From: CAHJXF01 sp038225855 | GTDB lineage: Bacteria; Pseudomonadota; Gammaproteobacteria; Burkholderiales; Burkholderiaceae_D | Assembly: GCA_038225855.1 (NCBI GenBank) | Contig: JBBRQU010000021.1 | Coordinates: 4,983-68,982, forward strand | Length of the DNA: 64,000 bases | Direction: 5' to 3' | Shown: in pieces, positions 44,130 through 52,893 of the stretch | How the letters are laid out: each line of letters begins with the position of its first letter | Numbering within the stretch: position 1 is the first letter of the stretch | The notes under the pieces: model-generated | The model's input: the letters and a program-made list of their open reading frames with translations, nothing else | Told to the model about the DNA's origin: nothing | Databases searched by the model: none | Program-made: the position numbers and the translations under genes

Positions 44130-44283
44130 GGGGGATGGGTCAGGGACGAGCCGTTGAGGTCGGCTGCTATGATAAAGCCCCTCTGCGCGAGCCTCGAAGC
44201 GGGCCTCGACGAATCTCGAACCGCGGCGACCTCCGACGGCAAGACTGCGCTTTCATCTTCGACGGCTTTTGGTCGTCTCTCCC

Positions 44284-45729
44284 ATGACTCGAGCAACGCA
44301 ATCGGCACGCGTTCGTGCCCGCGCCAACGTTTCGGCTCACGCCGGCGCAGCCGACGCCGCCCTTTATTCCGCCGTTTATCCGCTACGAAGCGACGAAGCC
44401 TTGCGCGAGATCGCGCACGACGTGCTCGCTCACGCAAAAAAAATCGGCGCGAGCGATTGCGCGGTCGATGTCGATGAAGGCAACGGCCTGACGGTGAACG
44501 TGCGCAAGGGACGCATAGAAACCATCGAACAGAACCGCGACAAGGGCGTCGGCGTGACGGTGTTTCTCGGCGGCGCGAAGGACGTGCGGCGCGGCAATGC
44601 GAGCACCTCCGACCTGTCGCCTCAAGCCTTGCGCGACGCGGTCGAAGCCGCCTATCACATCGCGCGCTTCACCGCAGTCGATGAAGCCGCGGCCTTGCCC
44701 GACGACGCCTGGTACGCGCGCGAGCTGCGCGACTTCGATCTCTATCACCCTTGGAACATCGAGGCCGATGCCGCCGCCGAGATCGCGCGCCGCGCCGAAG
44801 CCGCGGCGCTGGAAACCAGTCCCTTGATCCGCAACTCCGACGGCGGCAACGTGTCGCTGCAGCACGGTCGCTTCGTGTCGGCGAATTCGCGCGGCTTCAT
44901 CGGCGGTCATGCGCACTCGTATCACAGCATCACGGTCGCGCCGATCGCGAGTCGCGGTCGCGACGGCATGCAGCGCGACGAGTGGTATGTCTCGCGCCGC
45001 GACCCGGCCGACCTGCCTTCGCCCGAGTCGGTCGGACGCTACGCTGCCGGGCGCGCCCTCTCGCGCCTGGGCGCACGCAAGATCGCGACCTGCACGGCGC
45101 CGGTGTTGTTCGAGGCGCCGCTCGCAGCCGGCCTGCTCGCTTCGTATGTGCAGGCCGCGAGCGGCCGCTCGCTGTATCGCTCGTCGTCGTTCCTGATCGG
45201 CAAGCTCGGCACAAGCGTCTTCGCCGATCACATCGACATCGTCGACGATCCTTTCGTGATGAAGGGCATGGCAAGCGGATCCTTCGACGACGACGGCGTC
45301 GCGACGCAAAAGCGCACCGTCGTCGAAGGCGGCGTATTGACCGGCTGGTTCCTAGGGACATACTCGGCGCGCAAGCTCGGCATGCAGCCGACCGGCAATG
45401 GCGGCGGCTCGCACAACCTCACGATCGCGAGCCGGAAAACCAGACGCGGCGATGACTTCGAAGCGATGCTCGAGAAACTCGGCACGGGCCTGCTCGTGAC
45501 AGACCTGATGGGCCAGGGCGTCAACGGCATCACCGGCGACTACTCGCGCGGCGCAAGCGGCTATTGGGTCGAGAACGGCCGCATCGCATATCCGGTCGAG
45601 GAAGTCACGATCGCCGGCAATCTGCTCGACATGTTCGGACGCATCGTCGCGGTCGGGAGCGATGTGTTGAAGGGCAGCAAGCGCACCGGGTCGATCTTGA
45701 TCGAGGCGATGACGGTCGCGGGGAATTGA
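44284..45729 (+). CDS. pmbA: Metalloprotease PmbA (TldE subunit)
   Basis: 481 residues. With TldD it forms a protease that trims peptides such as microcin B17 precursor or CcdA. Marks: V-R-K-G-R-I-E-T-I-E-Q-N-R-D-K-G near residues 72-87, F-E-A-P-L-A-A-G-L-L near 275-284, A-D-H-I-D-I-V-D-D-P near 315-324, and the C-terminal G-I-T-G-D-Y-S-R-G-A-S-G-Y-W-V-E-N-G. The PmbA subunit lacks the zinc motif of TldD, as expected. The N-terminus is about 30 residues longer than usual. Divergent from darP, as in many betaproteobacteria. Confidence 0.95.
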   Translation: MTRATQSARVRARANVSAHAGAADAALYSAVYPLRSDEALREIAHDVLAHAKKIGASDCAVDVDEGNGLTVNVRKGRIETIEQNRDKGVGVTVFLGGAKDVRRGNASTSDLSPQALRDAVEAAYHIARFTAVDEAAALPDDAWYARELRDFDLYHPWNIEADAAAEIARRAEAAALETSPLIRNSDGGNVSLQHGRFVSANSRGFIGGHAHSYHSITVAPIASRGRDGMQRDEWYVSRRDPADLPSPESVGRYAAGRALSRLGARKIATCTAPVLFEAPLAAGLLASYVQAASGRSLYRSSSFLIGKLGTSVFADHIDIVDDPFVMKGMASGSFDDDGVATQKRTVVEGGVLTGWFLGTYSARKLGMQPTGNGGGSHNLTIASRKTRRGDDFEAMLEKLGTGLLVTDLMGQGVNGITGDYSRGASGYWVENGRIAYPVEEVTIAGNLLDMFGRIVAVGSDVLKGSKRTGSILIEAMTVAGN

Positions 45730-45965
45730 GGCGGGCTGACGCTTGCGGGCGTCGCGATAAAAAAGCGCCCGAGAGCGTTTTCGGCTGAGCAGCCCGATCA
45801 GATCGAATCTCGCAGGCCTGCGGGTGCGCGAGCCTCGCTTCGGGTTTCTCCGCAGCCCGCAAGCATTCGCCGGTCGGTCGGATCGGGTTATTCTTTGCGG
45901 CTGTGCCGCGCGGTCTTGTTCGCGCGCAACCCTTCTGAAACATCCCGAATTCCAAGGAGACCTCG

Positions 45966-47132
45966 ATGAACAAGACTTCGATCGGCATACGACTCTCGGC
46001 CGTCGCGATCGCCCTCGCCGCATGCGTGTTCGGCCTGTCCGCGCGCGCAGCCGACATCAAGATCGGCGCGGCCGAAGCGCTGTCGGGCGGGGCGGCGCAG
46101 TACGGCATCGCAATCAAGAACGGCCTTCAGCTTGCCCTCGATGAACTCAACGCGGCGGGCGGCGTCAACGGCAACAAGATCGTGCTGGTGGTGGAAGACG
46201 AGCAGGGCAAGAAGGAAGAGGCGATCAACGTCTTCAAGAAGCTCATCTTCCAGGACAACGTGCTGATGGTGTTCGGACCGACGCTGTCGAATTCGGCGCA
46301 GGCGGCCGATCCGATTTCGCAAGGCGCGAAGGTGGTGGCATTCGGCACATCGAACACGGCCGACGGCATCACGTCGATCGGCGACTACGTGTTCCGCAAT
46401 TCGGTGACCGAGGCCGATGTGCTGCCCGAGACGCTCAAGACGTCGGTGAAGAAGTCCGGCATCAAGAAGGTCGCGGTGCTCTACGGCAACGACGACGTGT
46501 TCACCAAGAGCGGCTACGACAACTTCAAGAAGGCGCTCGAGGATCTGAAGATTCCGGTGACGACCACCGAGACCTTCGCCAAGGGCGACGTAGACTTCAA
46601 GGCGCAACTCACCAAGATCAAGGCGACCAATCCCGATGCGCTGGTGCTGTCGGCGCTGCTCGCCGAAGGCGCGCCGATCATGGTGCAGGCGCGGCAGATC
46701 GGCCTGAACGTGCCGGTGATCGGCGGCAACGGCATGAACTCGGTCAAGGTCTTCGATCTCGCGAAGGGCGCGTCCGATGGCTTGTATGTGGGCAGCCCCT
46801 GGTCGTTCCAGAACGCGACTCCGGAGAACAGCAAATTCATCAAGGCCTACACCGACAAGTTCGGCGCGACGCCCGACCAGTTTGCAGCGCAGGCCTACGA
46901 CGCATTCTACATCGTCGTCGAAGCGTTGAAAAAGACCAAGATGTCCGGCAACCTCGCCGCCGATCGCAGCGCGCTGCGTGACGTGCTGCCGACCATCAAG
47001 CACACGGGTGCGACCGGCTCGTTCGAGTTCCGCCGCGCCAACGACAAGGCCGGCAAGCCGGCGGGCTACGACGCGCAGCAGACGCCGATCGTGAGCGTGA
47101 CGAAGGACGGGAAGTTCGTGATCGAGAAGTGA
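45966..47132 (+). CDS. livK: Branched-chain amino acid-type ABC transporter substrate-binding protein
   Basis: 388 residues. Signal peptide with cleavage after ARA near residue 28, then a type I periplasmic binding fold (I-K-I-G-A-A-E-A-L-S-G-G-A-A-Q-Y-G near 31-47; L-A-L-D-E-L-N-A-A-G-G-V-N-G; G-P-T-L-S-N-S near 105). Binds the ligand in the periplasm; family members bind branched-chain or other amino acids, amides or urea, so the ligand is not fixed. AAGGAGA lies 5-6 bases before the ATG. First of livKHMGF; a palindromic repeat separates it from livH. The 236 bases upstream hold no gene. Confidence 0.94.
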   Translation: MNKTSIGIRLSAVAIALAACVFGLSARAADIKIGAAEALSGGAAQYGIAIKNGLQLALDELNAAGGVNGNKIVLVVEDEQGKKEEAINVFKKLIFQDNVLMVFGPTLSNSAQAADPISQGAKVVAFGTSNTADGITSIGDYVFRNSVTEADVLPETLKTSVKKSGIKKVAVLYGNDDVFTKSGYDNFKKALEDLKIPVTTTETFAKGDVDFKAQLTKIKATNPDALVLSALLAEGAPIMVQARQIGLNVPVIGGNGMNSVKVFDLAKGASDGLYVGSPWSFQNATPENSKFIKAYTDKFGATPDQFAAQAYDAFYIVVEALKKTKMSGNLAADRSALRDVLPTIKHTGATGSFEFRRANDKAGKPAGYDAQQTPIVSVTKDGKFVIEK

Positions 47133-47147
47133 TGGCGATGTTGAGCC

Positions 47148-47231
47148 GTCGCCCCGGCGCAGGCCGGGGTCCAAGTTTTCTCCATCGCGCGCTTGCATGA
47201 AACGTGGGCCCCGGCCTGCGCCGGGAAGACG
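47148..47231. repeat. Dispersed palindromic repeat, family 1, inside the liv operon
   Basis: GTCGCCCCGGCGCAGGCCGG on the left and the inverted CCGGCCTGCGCCGGGAAGAC on the right. It lies between livK and livH, where a stable hairpin could raise the level of livK message over the downstream membrane genes, as seen for repeats in other transport operons. It has no T-run. Confidence 0.85.
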
Positions 47232-47281
47232 GCGAAGGTTTGGGCTCCATCGCACTGCTCATGTGATTGACTGAACATCGA

Positions 47282-48163
47282 ATGCTCGCGCAGCAGCTCG
47301 TCAACGGCCTTTCACTCGGCGCGCTCTACGCGCTGTTCGCGCTCGGCTTCACGCTGATCTTCGGCGTGCTCGGCGTGATCAATCTCTCCCACGGCGCGAT
47401 CTTCATGGTCGGCGCGTATGCGGGCCTCGAGGCGATTACCCACCTCGGGTTGCCGCTGTGGCTGGCGCTGCCGTTCGCGTTTCTGGTATCGGGACTGTTC
47501 GGTTTTCTGATCGACGTGCTGGTCCTGAGACCGCTGCGCAAACGTCATGCGCCGCACCTCATCCCGATGATCGCAACCATCGGCATCGGCATCGCGATCA
47601 ACAACACCGTGCAGGGAATCTTCGGCGCGCAGAACCTGCGTTTTCCCGCGGGCACGGTCCCCAACGACACGCTGGCTATCGCGGGCGTCGGGCTGACGGC
47701 GCTCGAGCTCGCTATCATCCTGTTGTCGTTCGCGCTGATGGCCGCGTTGATGGTCATCATTCGCAAGACGCAACTGGGCCGCGCGTTGCGCGCGATCGCC
47801 GAGTCGCCCAAGGCCGCGTACCTCGTGGGCATCAACGTCGAGGGACTCTTCATGCTGACCTCGTTTGTTGCGGCGGGTCTGGGCGGCGTCGCGGGCGTGT
47901 TGATCGGGCTCTACTCGAACGCGATCTTTCCGTTGATGGGCCAGCCGATGCTGCAAAAGGGCGTGGCCGTGATCATCCTGGGCGGCATGGGCGACATTCG
48001 CGGCGCGCTGCTTGCAGGCCTCTTTCTCGGGTTCGCCGAAGTGCTGTCGGTCGCCTATGTCGGCTCGACGATGCGCGATGCGGTCGCGTTCGGCCTCTTG
48101 TTTCTGATCCTGCTGGTGAGGCCTAAAGGTCTCTTCGGCACGACCAACGAACGCAAGGTGTAG
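47282..48163 (+). CDS. livH: Branched-chain amino acid-type ABC transporter permease LivH
   Basis: 293 residues with about eight membrane helices. LivH marks: Q-Q-L-V-N-G-L-S-L-G-A-L-Y-A-L-F-A-L-G-F-T-L at the start, V-I-N-L-S-H-G-A near residues 34-41 and the EAA-like loop near R-A-I-A-E-S-P-K-A-A-Y-L-V-G-I. Forms the inner membrane channel with LivM. The ATG at 47282 was preferred to an upstream start adding five polar residues. livM begins 10 bases after its stop. Confidence 0.95.
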   Translation: MLAQQLVNGLSLGALYALFALGFTLIFGVLGVINLSHGAIFMVGAYAGLEAITHLGLPLWLALPFAFLVSGLFGFLIDVLVLRPLRKRHAPHLIPMIATIGIGIAINNTVQGIFGAQNLRFPAGTVPNDTLAIAGVGLTALELAIILLSFALMAALMVIIRKTQLGRALRAIAESPKAAYLVGINVEGLFMLTSFVAAGLGGVAGVLIGLYSNAIFPLMGQPMLQKGVAVIILGGMGDIRGALLAGLFLGFAEVLSVAYVGSTMRDAVAFGLLFLILLVRPKGLFGTTNERKV

Positions 48164-48173
48164 GCAAGACCAC

Positions 48174-49061
48174 ATGGCCTGGTTCGACAACTTCTGGGCG
48201 GTCTACAGCAACGTCGTGCTCACGCTCGGCATCAACGGCCTGCTCGCGCTGTCGATCTGGTTGACGCTGTCTTGCGGGATGCTGTCGATCGGCAACGCGG
48301 CGTTCATGGGCATCGGCGCGTACACCGCCGCACTCGTGACGATGAATCTCGGATGGCCCTTCCCGGTCTCGCTCGTGCTCGGCATGATCGCGCCCGCGGT
48401 GATGGCCTTCATCATCGGCAAGCCCACGCTGCGCCTGTCGGGAATCTATCTCGCGATGGCGACGCTGGGCTTCGGCGAAGTCGTGCGCATCACGCTGCTG
48501 AATTGGGAATCGCTGACGGGCGGCGCGCTCGGGCTGAACGGCATCCCGCAATTGACGCAGTGGTACCACGTGTTGATTGCCGTGGTGTTGGTGCTGCTGG
48601 TGCTGTGGCGCATGCGGCGCTCGAAGGTCGGCCGCGCGTTCGAAGCGATCAAGGAAGACGATACCGCCGCGGGTTTGATGGGCATCGATGTCGCCAACAC
48701 GCGCATGCTCGCCTTCGTGCTCGGTGCGGCAATCGCGGGACTCGCCGGCGGGCTCGATGCGCATCTCACCTTCTTCATCGGCCCGCAGGAATTCGGCTTC
48801 GAGCGCGCGGTGGACATCCTCACGATGGCGATCCTGGGCGGCATCGGCGGATTGCCGGGGCCGCTGCTGGGCGCGGCCATCCTCACGTTGCTGCCCGAAG
48901 TGCTGCGCTCGTTGCGTGACTTCAGGCTCGTCGTCAACGGCCTGATCCTGGTGGCGATCGTGCTGTTCCTGCCCAAGGGCATCTGGGACCCGCAACGCTT
49001 TCGCGCGTGGTTCGGTCGCAGAACCAAAGTTGCGGGCAGGCGTGCGGAACATCGAGGCTGA
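48174..49061 (+). CDS. livM: Branched-chain amino acid-type ABC transporter permease LivM
   Basis: 295 residues, about eight to ten membrane helices. LivM marks: S-C-G-M-L-S-I-G-N-A-A-F-M-G-I-G-A-Y near residues 33-50, the coupling loop G-R-A-F-E-A-I-K-E-D-D-T-A-A-G-L-M-G-I near 152-170, and G-G-I-G-G-L-P-G-P-L-L-G-A near 222-234. Pairs with LivH. The last 25 residues are Arg-rich. livG begins one base after its stop. Confidence 0.95.
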   Translation: MAWFDNFWAVYSNVVLTLGINGLLALSIWLTLSCGMLSIGNAAFMGIGAYTAALVTMNLGWPFPVSLVLGMIAPAVMAFIIGKPTLRLSGIYLAMATLGFGEVVRITLLNWESLTGGALGLNGIPQLTQWYHVLIAVVLVLLVLWRMRRSKVGRAFEAIKEDDTAAGLMGIDVANTRMLAFVLGAAIAGLAGGLDAHLTFFIGPQEFGFERAVDILTMAILGGIGGLPGPLLGAAILTLLPEVLRSLRDFRLVVNGLILVAIVLFLPKGIWDPQRFRAWFGRRTKVAGRRAEHRG

Positions 49062-49062
49062 C

Positions 49063-49944
49063 ATGCTCGAACTGAACGCGCTCTCGAAAAACTTCGGCGG
49101 CCTCAAGGTCCTCGAAGGCATAGCCTTCTTCGTTGCCAAAGGCGGCATCCACGGCCTGATCGGCCCCAACGGCGCGGGCAAGACGACGCTCTTCAACATC
49201 ATCACCGGCCTCTATGCGCCGAGTTCCGGCAGCGTGGTGTTCGAAGGCAAGAGCCTGGTCGGGCAGCGTCCGCATCGCATCACCCAGCTCGGTCTCGCGC
49301 GCACCTTCCAGAACATCCGCGTGTTCAAGGAAATGACGCTGCTCGACAACGTCGTCGTCGGCATGCACAGTCATCTGCGTTATGGCGCGGGCGGCCTGCT
49401 GTTTTCTTCGAGCGGCTTTCGTGCCGAGGAAAAACGCGCGCGCGATCGTGCGCTCGAACTGTTGTCGTGGGTCAAGCTCGATGGTCGCGCCGATGAGCTT
49501 GCCGACAATCTTTCGTACGGCAATCAACGCAAGCTCGAACTCGCGCGCGCGCTCGCGACCGAGCCCAAGCTGCTGCTGCTCGACGAACCGGTCGCGGGAA
49601 TGAACAGCGTCGAGAAGACCGATCTGATGCGCGAGATCGACGCGATCGCCGCGCGCGGCTACACGGTGCTGTTGATCGAACACGACATGCGCTTCGTGAT
49701 GGGTCTGTGCTCGCGCATCGGCGTGCTCAACTTCGGGCGCATCATCGCCGACGGTCCGCCCGACGCGATCCGCAACGACCCGCGCGTGATCGAGGCGTAT
49801 CTCGGGCGTGATGAAGACGAAGACGATGCCGATCACGACGACGCCGATCGCATCGAAGAAGAGCCGGTGCACCTGCCCGATCTGTCGGGCGATCTGTCGT
49901 CGCTGGACTCGCCTACCCAGATGGATCGCGAGGCGCGCAGGTGA
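49063..49944 (+). CDS. livG: Branched-chain amino acid-type ABC transporter ATP-binding protein LivG
   Basis: 293 residues. Walker A GPNGAGKT at 34-41, signature L-S-Y-G-N-Q-R near 147-153, Walker B L-L-L-L-D-E-P near 168-174 and the switch His in L-L-I-E-H-D-M. An odd feature is a strongly acidic C-terminal tail (D-E-D-E-D-D-A-D-H-D-D-A-D, from about residue 248) that standard LivG proteins of about 255 residues lack. Overlaps livF by 4 bases (GTGA). Confidence 0.95.
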   Translation: MLELNALSKNFGGLKVLEGIAFFVAKGGIHGLIGPNGAGKTTLFNIITGLYAPSSGSVVFEGKSLVGQRPHRITQLGLARTFQNIRVFKEMTLLDNVVVGMHSHLRYGAGGLLFSSSGFRAEEKRARDRALELLSWVKLDGRADELADNLSYGNQRKLELARALATEPKLLLLDEPVAGMNSVEKTDLMREIDAIAARGYTVLLIEHDMRFVMGLCSRIGVLNFGRIIADGPPDAIRNDPRVIEAYLGRDEDEDDADHDDADRIEEEPVHLPDLSGDLSSLDSPTQMDREARR

Positions 49945-50726
49945 CCACGTCGAGGACCGCGTCGGCGAGCCCATCGGCGGCCCCCGCGGTGAACGCCGCG
50001 CTGTCCAGATCGGCGAGTCCGCTGCTATCGGTCGAGGGCCTCGCCGTCGCGTACGGACACATCGAAGCGGTCAAGGGCATCAGCCTCTCCGTCGATGCGG
50101 GAGCGATCACGACGCTGGTCGGCGCGAACGGCGCGGGCAAGTCCACCACACTGCTCGCGCTCTCGGGACTCGTGCCGAAATCCGCAGGCCGCGTGGTCTT
50201 CGATGGTGAAGACATCACGCGATTGGCCCCTCACAAGATCGTCGCGCGCGGACTCGTGCAGGTCGCCGAAGGCCGCGCGACGCTGACCACGCTGACGGTG
50301 CGCGAGAACCTCGAACTCGGTGCTTACAGCCGGCGCGATCGAGCCGGACGCGAACACGATCTGGAACGCGTGTTCACGATGTTTCCGCTGTTGAAGGAAC
50401 GCGCATCGGGCGCGGCCGGCAACCTCTCGGGCGGCGAGCAACAGATGCTCGCGATCGGGCGCGCGTTGATGGCGCGACCGCGCCTGTTGCTGCTCGACGA
50501 GCCGTCGATGGGACTCGCGCCGCTGGTCGTGCAGAATATCTTTCGCACGCTGCGCGCGCTCAATCGCGACGGCCTGTCGATCTTCCTCGTCGAGCAGAAT
50601 GTCAAGCAGGCGCTGCGCATCGCCGCGCGCGGCTACGTGATCGAGACCGGCAGCATCGTGCTCGCCGATTCGGCCGCGGCGCTGCTCGGCAATCCGCGCG
50701 TGCGCGACGCGTATCTGGGCGGGTGA
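49941..50726 (+). CDS. livF: Branched-chain amino acid-type ABC transporter ATP-binding protein LivF
   Basis: 261 residues starting at GTG within the livG stop. Walker A GANGAGKST at 61-69, signature L-S-G-G-E-Q-Q near 162-168, Walker B L-L-L-L-D-E-P near 182-188 and V-E-Q-N-V near the switch. The first 25 residues are a Ser/Ala-rich extension; an internal start cannot be excluded, but the overlap supports this one. Last gene of the liv operon; it converges on the ATP-grasp gene 7 bases further on. Confidence 0.95.
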   Translation: MTTSRTASASPSAAPAVNAALSRSASPLLSVEGLAVAYGHIEAVKGISLSVDAGAITTLVGANGAGKSTTLLALSGLVPKSAGRVVFDGEDITRLAPHKIVARGLVQVAEGRATLTTLTVRENLELGAYSRRDRAGREHDLERVFTMFPLLKERASGAAGNLSGGEQQMLAIGRALMARPRLLLLDEPSMGLAPLVVQNIFRTLRALNRDGLSIFLVEQNVKQALRIAARGYVIETGSIVLADSAAALLGNPRVRDAYLGG

Positions 50727-50733
50727 AGGCCAT

Positions 50734-51834
50734 TCAATTCGACGGCGGGTACTTCCTGATGAGCGCCCGCTGCTTCAGGTAGAGCCGCGCCAACGCCCGG
50801 ACCCCGACGGGCCGGTGCCCCCGGCTACGCATGGCATCGGCGAGTGCGAACAACTGGCGCTGCTTGTCGAACACGATGCGATAGGCTTGCCGCAGGCTCA
50901 ACGACGGATCCCACGCATGCACGGCTTCCGAGCCCGCGCCGTTGACTTCGATGATCTCGAAGCCACGCCCCACCCGCAGCGCCACCAGGCTCTCGAACTT
51001 CACATCGAAGCGGCCGACGTGGAAGTCCTTCATGTCTAAAGCAATCGCGTCGATCGCGTGCGTCATCGCCGGTGTGATCGAAGCGCTCGCGTCCTGGTAC
51101 AGGCCACCCACTCGCGTGGAGCCTACGGTTGCGATGCGCACCTCCTCGCCGGGCGTTGGCACGGTCGTGAGATCGCAGCCGGGCTCGCTCGCGCCGTCGC
51201 GGCCGAGCCGGCGCGCGCGCGGGTCCGCCGCGATCAGCTCGGCCACCGTATGCACGCCGTCGCCAATGACTCTCGGGTAGTGGCGTAGCAGCAGGCCGAT
51301 CAGGCGACCGTGCGCGTCTTCGGGCCGACGCAAGTAGAAGAGCCCCGCCTCGCCAATGTCTGCCAGGTAGCGCTGGATCACGACCCGCTCTCCATCGGGA
51401 TAAAATTCCAGGTAGGCGATCAGCTCGCGCCGATTGTCGACGCGGCGCACGCCGAAACCGCACCAGCCCAGGTCGGGCTTCACGACGATTGGATACGCGA
51501 GGCCGCACCGCCGCATCGCGGCCTCGGCCTGGTCGGCCGACTCGAGCCCCGCGGCGCGCACCGAGGTCGTCGTCGCGGTTGCCGACAGCGCGTGCCTTCC
51601 CATGATGTCAAGGTATTCCAGCTTGCCCTCGCCGACCATGCCACCGGCGGTGATCGCGGGATTCGCGCACGAGGGCAACGTGACCGAGCGGTAACGCAAC
51701 GACAACCACAGCCATTGCGAAACCATCGGCACGAGATTGAGCCACTTGGGCAGCCGTTCGAGCCGGCCGATGCCTGCAGGCGGCCTCGATCGGTCGCGCG
51801 CGATGGCGGTGGGTTGCGTGTCGGAAGAGTCCAT
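50734..51834 (-). CDS. Stand-alone ATP-grasp protein of unknown substrate
   Basis: 366 residues with an ATP-grasp fold: P-I-V-V-K-P-D-L-G-W-C-G-F-G near residues 114-127 (the glycine-rich lid and lysine), V-I-Q-R-Y-L near 152-157, and the metal-binding end F-E-I-I-E-V-N-G-A-G-S-E near 297-308. A hydrophobic stretch near residues 33-50 is probably part of the fold rather than a membrane helix. ATP-grasp ligases join an acid to an amine, but this subgroup was not recognised. It is divergent from the secreted protein at 52008, sharing a 173-base upstream region. Confidence 0.8.
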   Translation of the reverse strand: MDSSDTQPTAIARDRSRPPAGIGRLERLPKWLNLVPMVSQWLWLSLRYRSVTLPSCANPAITAGGMVGEGKLEYLDIMGRHALSATATTTSVRAAGLESADQAEAAMRRCGLAYPIVVKPDLGWCGFGVRRVDNRRELIAYLEFYPDGERVVIQRYLADIGEAGLFYLRRPEDAHGRLIGLLLRHYPRVIGDGVHTVAELIAADPRARRLGRDGASEPGCDLTTVPTPGEEVRIATVGSTRVGGLYQDASASITPAMTHAIDAIALDMKDFHVGRFDVKFESLVALRVGRGFEIIEVNGAGSEAVHAWDPSLSLRQAYRIVFDKQRQLFALADAMRSRGHRPVGVRALARLYLKQRALIRKYPPSN

Positions 51835-51908
51835 GGCGCGTCGCGAGTTCCGGCGCCGAAGATGCGCTTGCGGCAGCGCGAAGGCAAGTACGGGTCGCCA
51901 CGCCTAAG

Positions 51909-51947
51909 AACCTATCAACGCAGGGTCGTCTTGTTCACGAATAGGTT
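51909..51947. promoter_or_regulatory. Inverted repeat in the divergent ATP-grasp/sigma operon control region
   Basis: AACCTAT (51909-51915) and ATAGGTT (51941-51947) form a perfect seven-base inverted repeat with a 25-base spacer. It lies midway between the two divergent start codons and could be an operator or an mRNA hairpin. No partner regulator is known. Confidence 0.3.
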
Positions 51948-52007
51948 TTAACCCGATTCGCGCCTAGCCAGCGTTCATAGCATCGTCAATCCCACAAACG
52001 GAGAACA

Positions 52008-52856
52008 ATGATGCTTCGCAAAGCCGTAACCAGCCTGTGTGCAGCGCTGACCCTGATGTGTAGCGTGCCCGCGCATGCGATCGGCGACCTGGTCGACGTG
52101 CAGATCGTCGACCGAAGCACCGGCGAGACGCTGACGCCTATCCTCCACAAGGGCGAATGGTGGATTGCGGGACAACCGGGCGCACGCTATGCGGTCACGC
52201 TCGCCAATCGCCATGCCCGGCGCACGTTGAACGTCCTGTCGGTCGACGGCGTGAACGTCATTTCCGGCGAGACCGCGGCGTGGAACCAGCGAGGCTATGT
52301 GCTCGACCCTTACGTGAACATGCAGGTCACCGGTTGGCGCAGGAGCATGGATCAGGTCAATGCGTTCGAATTCACCACGCTGGCCAATTCATATGCGACG
52401 CGAACCGGCCGGCCTGCCAACCTCGGCGTGATCGGCGTCGCGATTTTCAAAGAGAGGCCGCAGCCGATCGCGCAGATCGCGCGCGAAGCGCCTGGCGATA
52501 CGTGGCTGAAGCGCGCCGCGCCGGGCGAGCCGTCGCGCGACGAAGCCGACGCCAATGCTCCCGCCAGCCCGCGCGCAAACGGCGCCATGAAGTCGGAGGC
52601 CGCACCCAGCGGGTCGATCATTGCCGAGCAGCGCGAGCGCATCGGCACGGGTTATGGCGCCATCGAAAATTCAGCGATCGTCAATGTGCGCTTCGAGCGC
52701 CTGCAGAGCACGCCGAACGAAATCGTGACGATCCACTACGATCGTCGTGAAAATCTGATCGCGATGGGCATCATTCCAGCGCCGCCCTTGCCGCCGGTTG
52801 CGGGCTATCCCTTCCCGAACAGCGGCGGTTTCGTACCCGAGCCACCGCGACGCTGA
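52008..52856 (+). CDS. Secreted protein of unknown function, upstream of ECF sigma gene
   Basis: 282 residues. Signal peptide with cleavage after AHA near residue 24. Residues 25-145 look like a beta-rich domain (V-D-V-Q-I-V-D-R-S-T-G-E, G-E-W-W-I-A-G-Q-P-G-A-R-Y, W-N-Q-R-G-Y-V-L-D-P), then a Pro/Ala-rich linker and a second small domain with G-T-G-Y-G-A-I-E-N-S near 213-222. Proline-rich C-terminus. No family recognised with confidence. GGAG lies 5-6 bases before the first of two ATGs. The sigma factor gene begins 37 bases after its stop. Confidence 0.75.
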   Translation: MMLRKAVTSLCAALTLMCSVPAHAIGDLVDVQIVDRSTGETLTPILHKGEWWIAGQPGARYAVTLANRHARRTLNVLSVDGVNVISGETAAWNQRGYVLDPYVNMQVTGWRRSMDQVNAFEFTTLANSYATRTGRPANLGVIGVAIFKERPQPIAQIAREAPGDTWLKRAAPGEPSRDEADANAPASPRANGAMKSEAAPSGSIIAEQRERIGTGYGAIENSAIVNVRFERLQSTPNEIVTIHYDRRENLIAMGIIPAPPLPPVAGYPFPNSGGFVPEPPRR

Positions 52857-52893
52857 CAGGCAGGCTCGCGCGACCCGGCACAATCACGGCCGC

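Noticed and set aside
47148..47231. Repeat between livK and livH as an intrinsic terminator
   Set aside because: There is no T-run on either side, and the same palindrome occurs at many unrelated places; it is counted as a dispersed repeat.
51908..51930. ECF-type autoregulatory promoter (GAACC and CGTC) before the secreted protein and sigma operon
   Set aside because: The spacing between the two blocks is several bases too short for the usual ECF promoter layout, so it is not listed.
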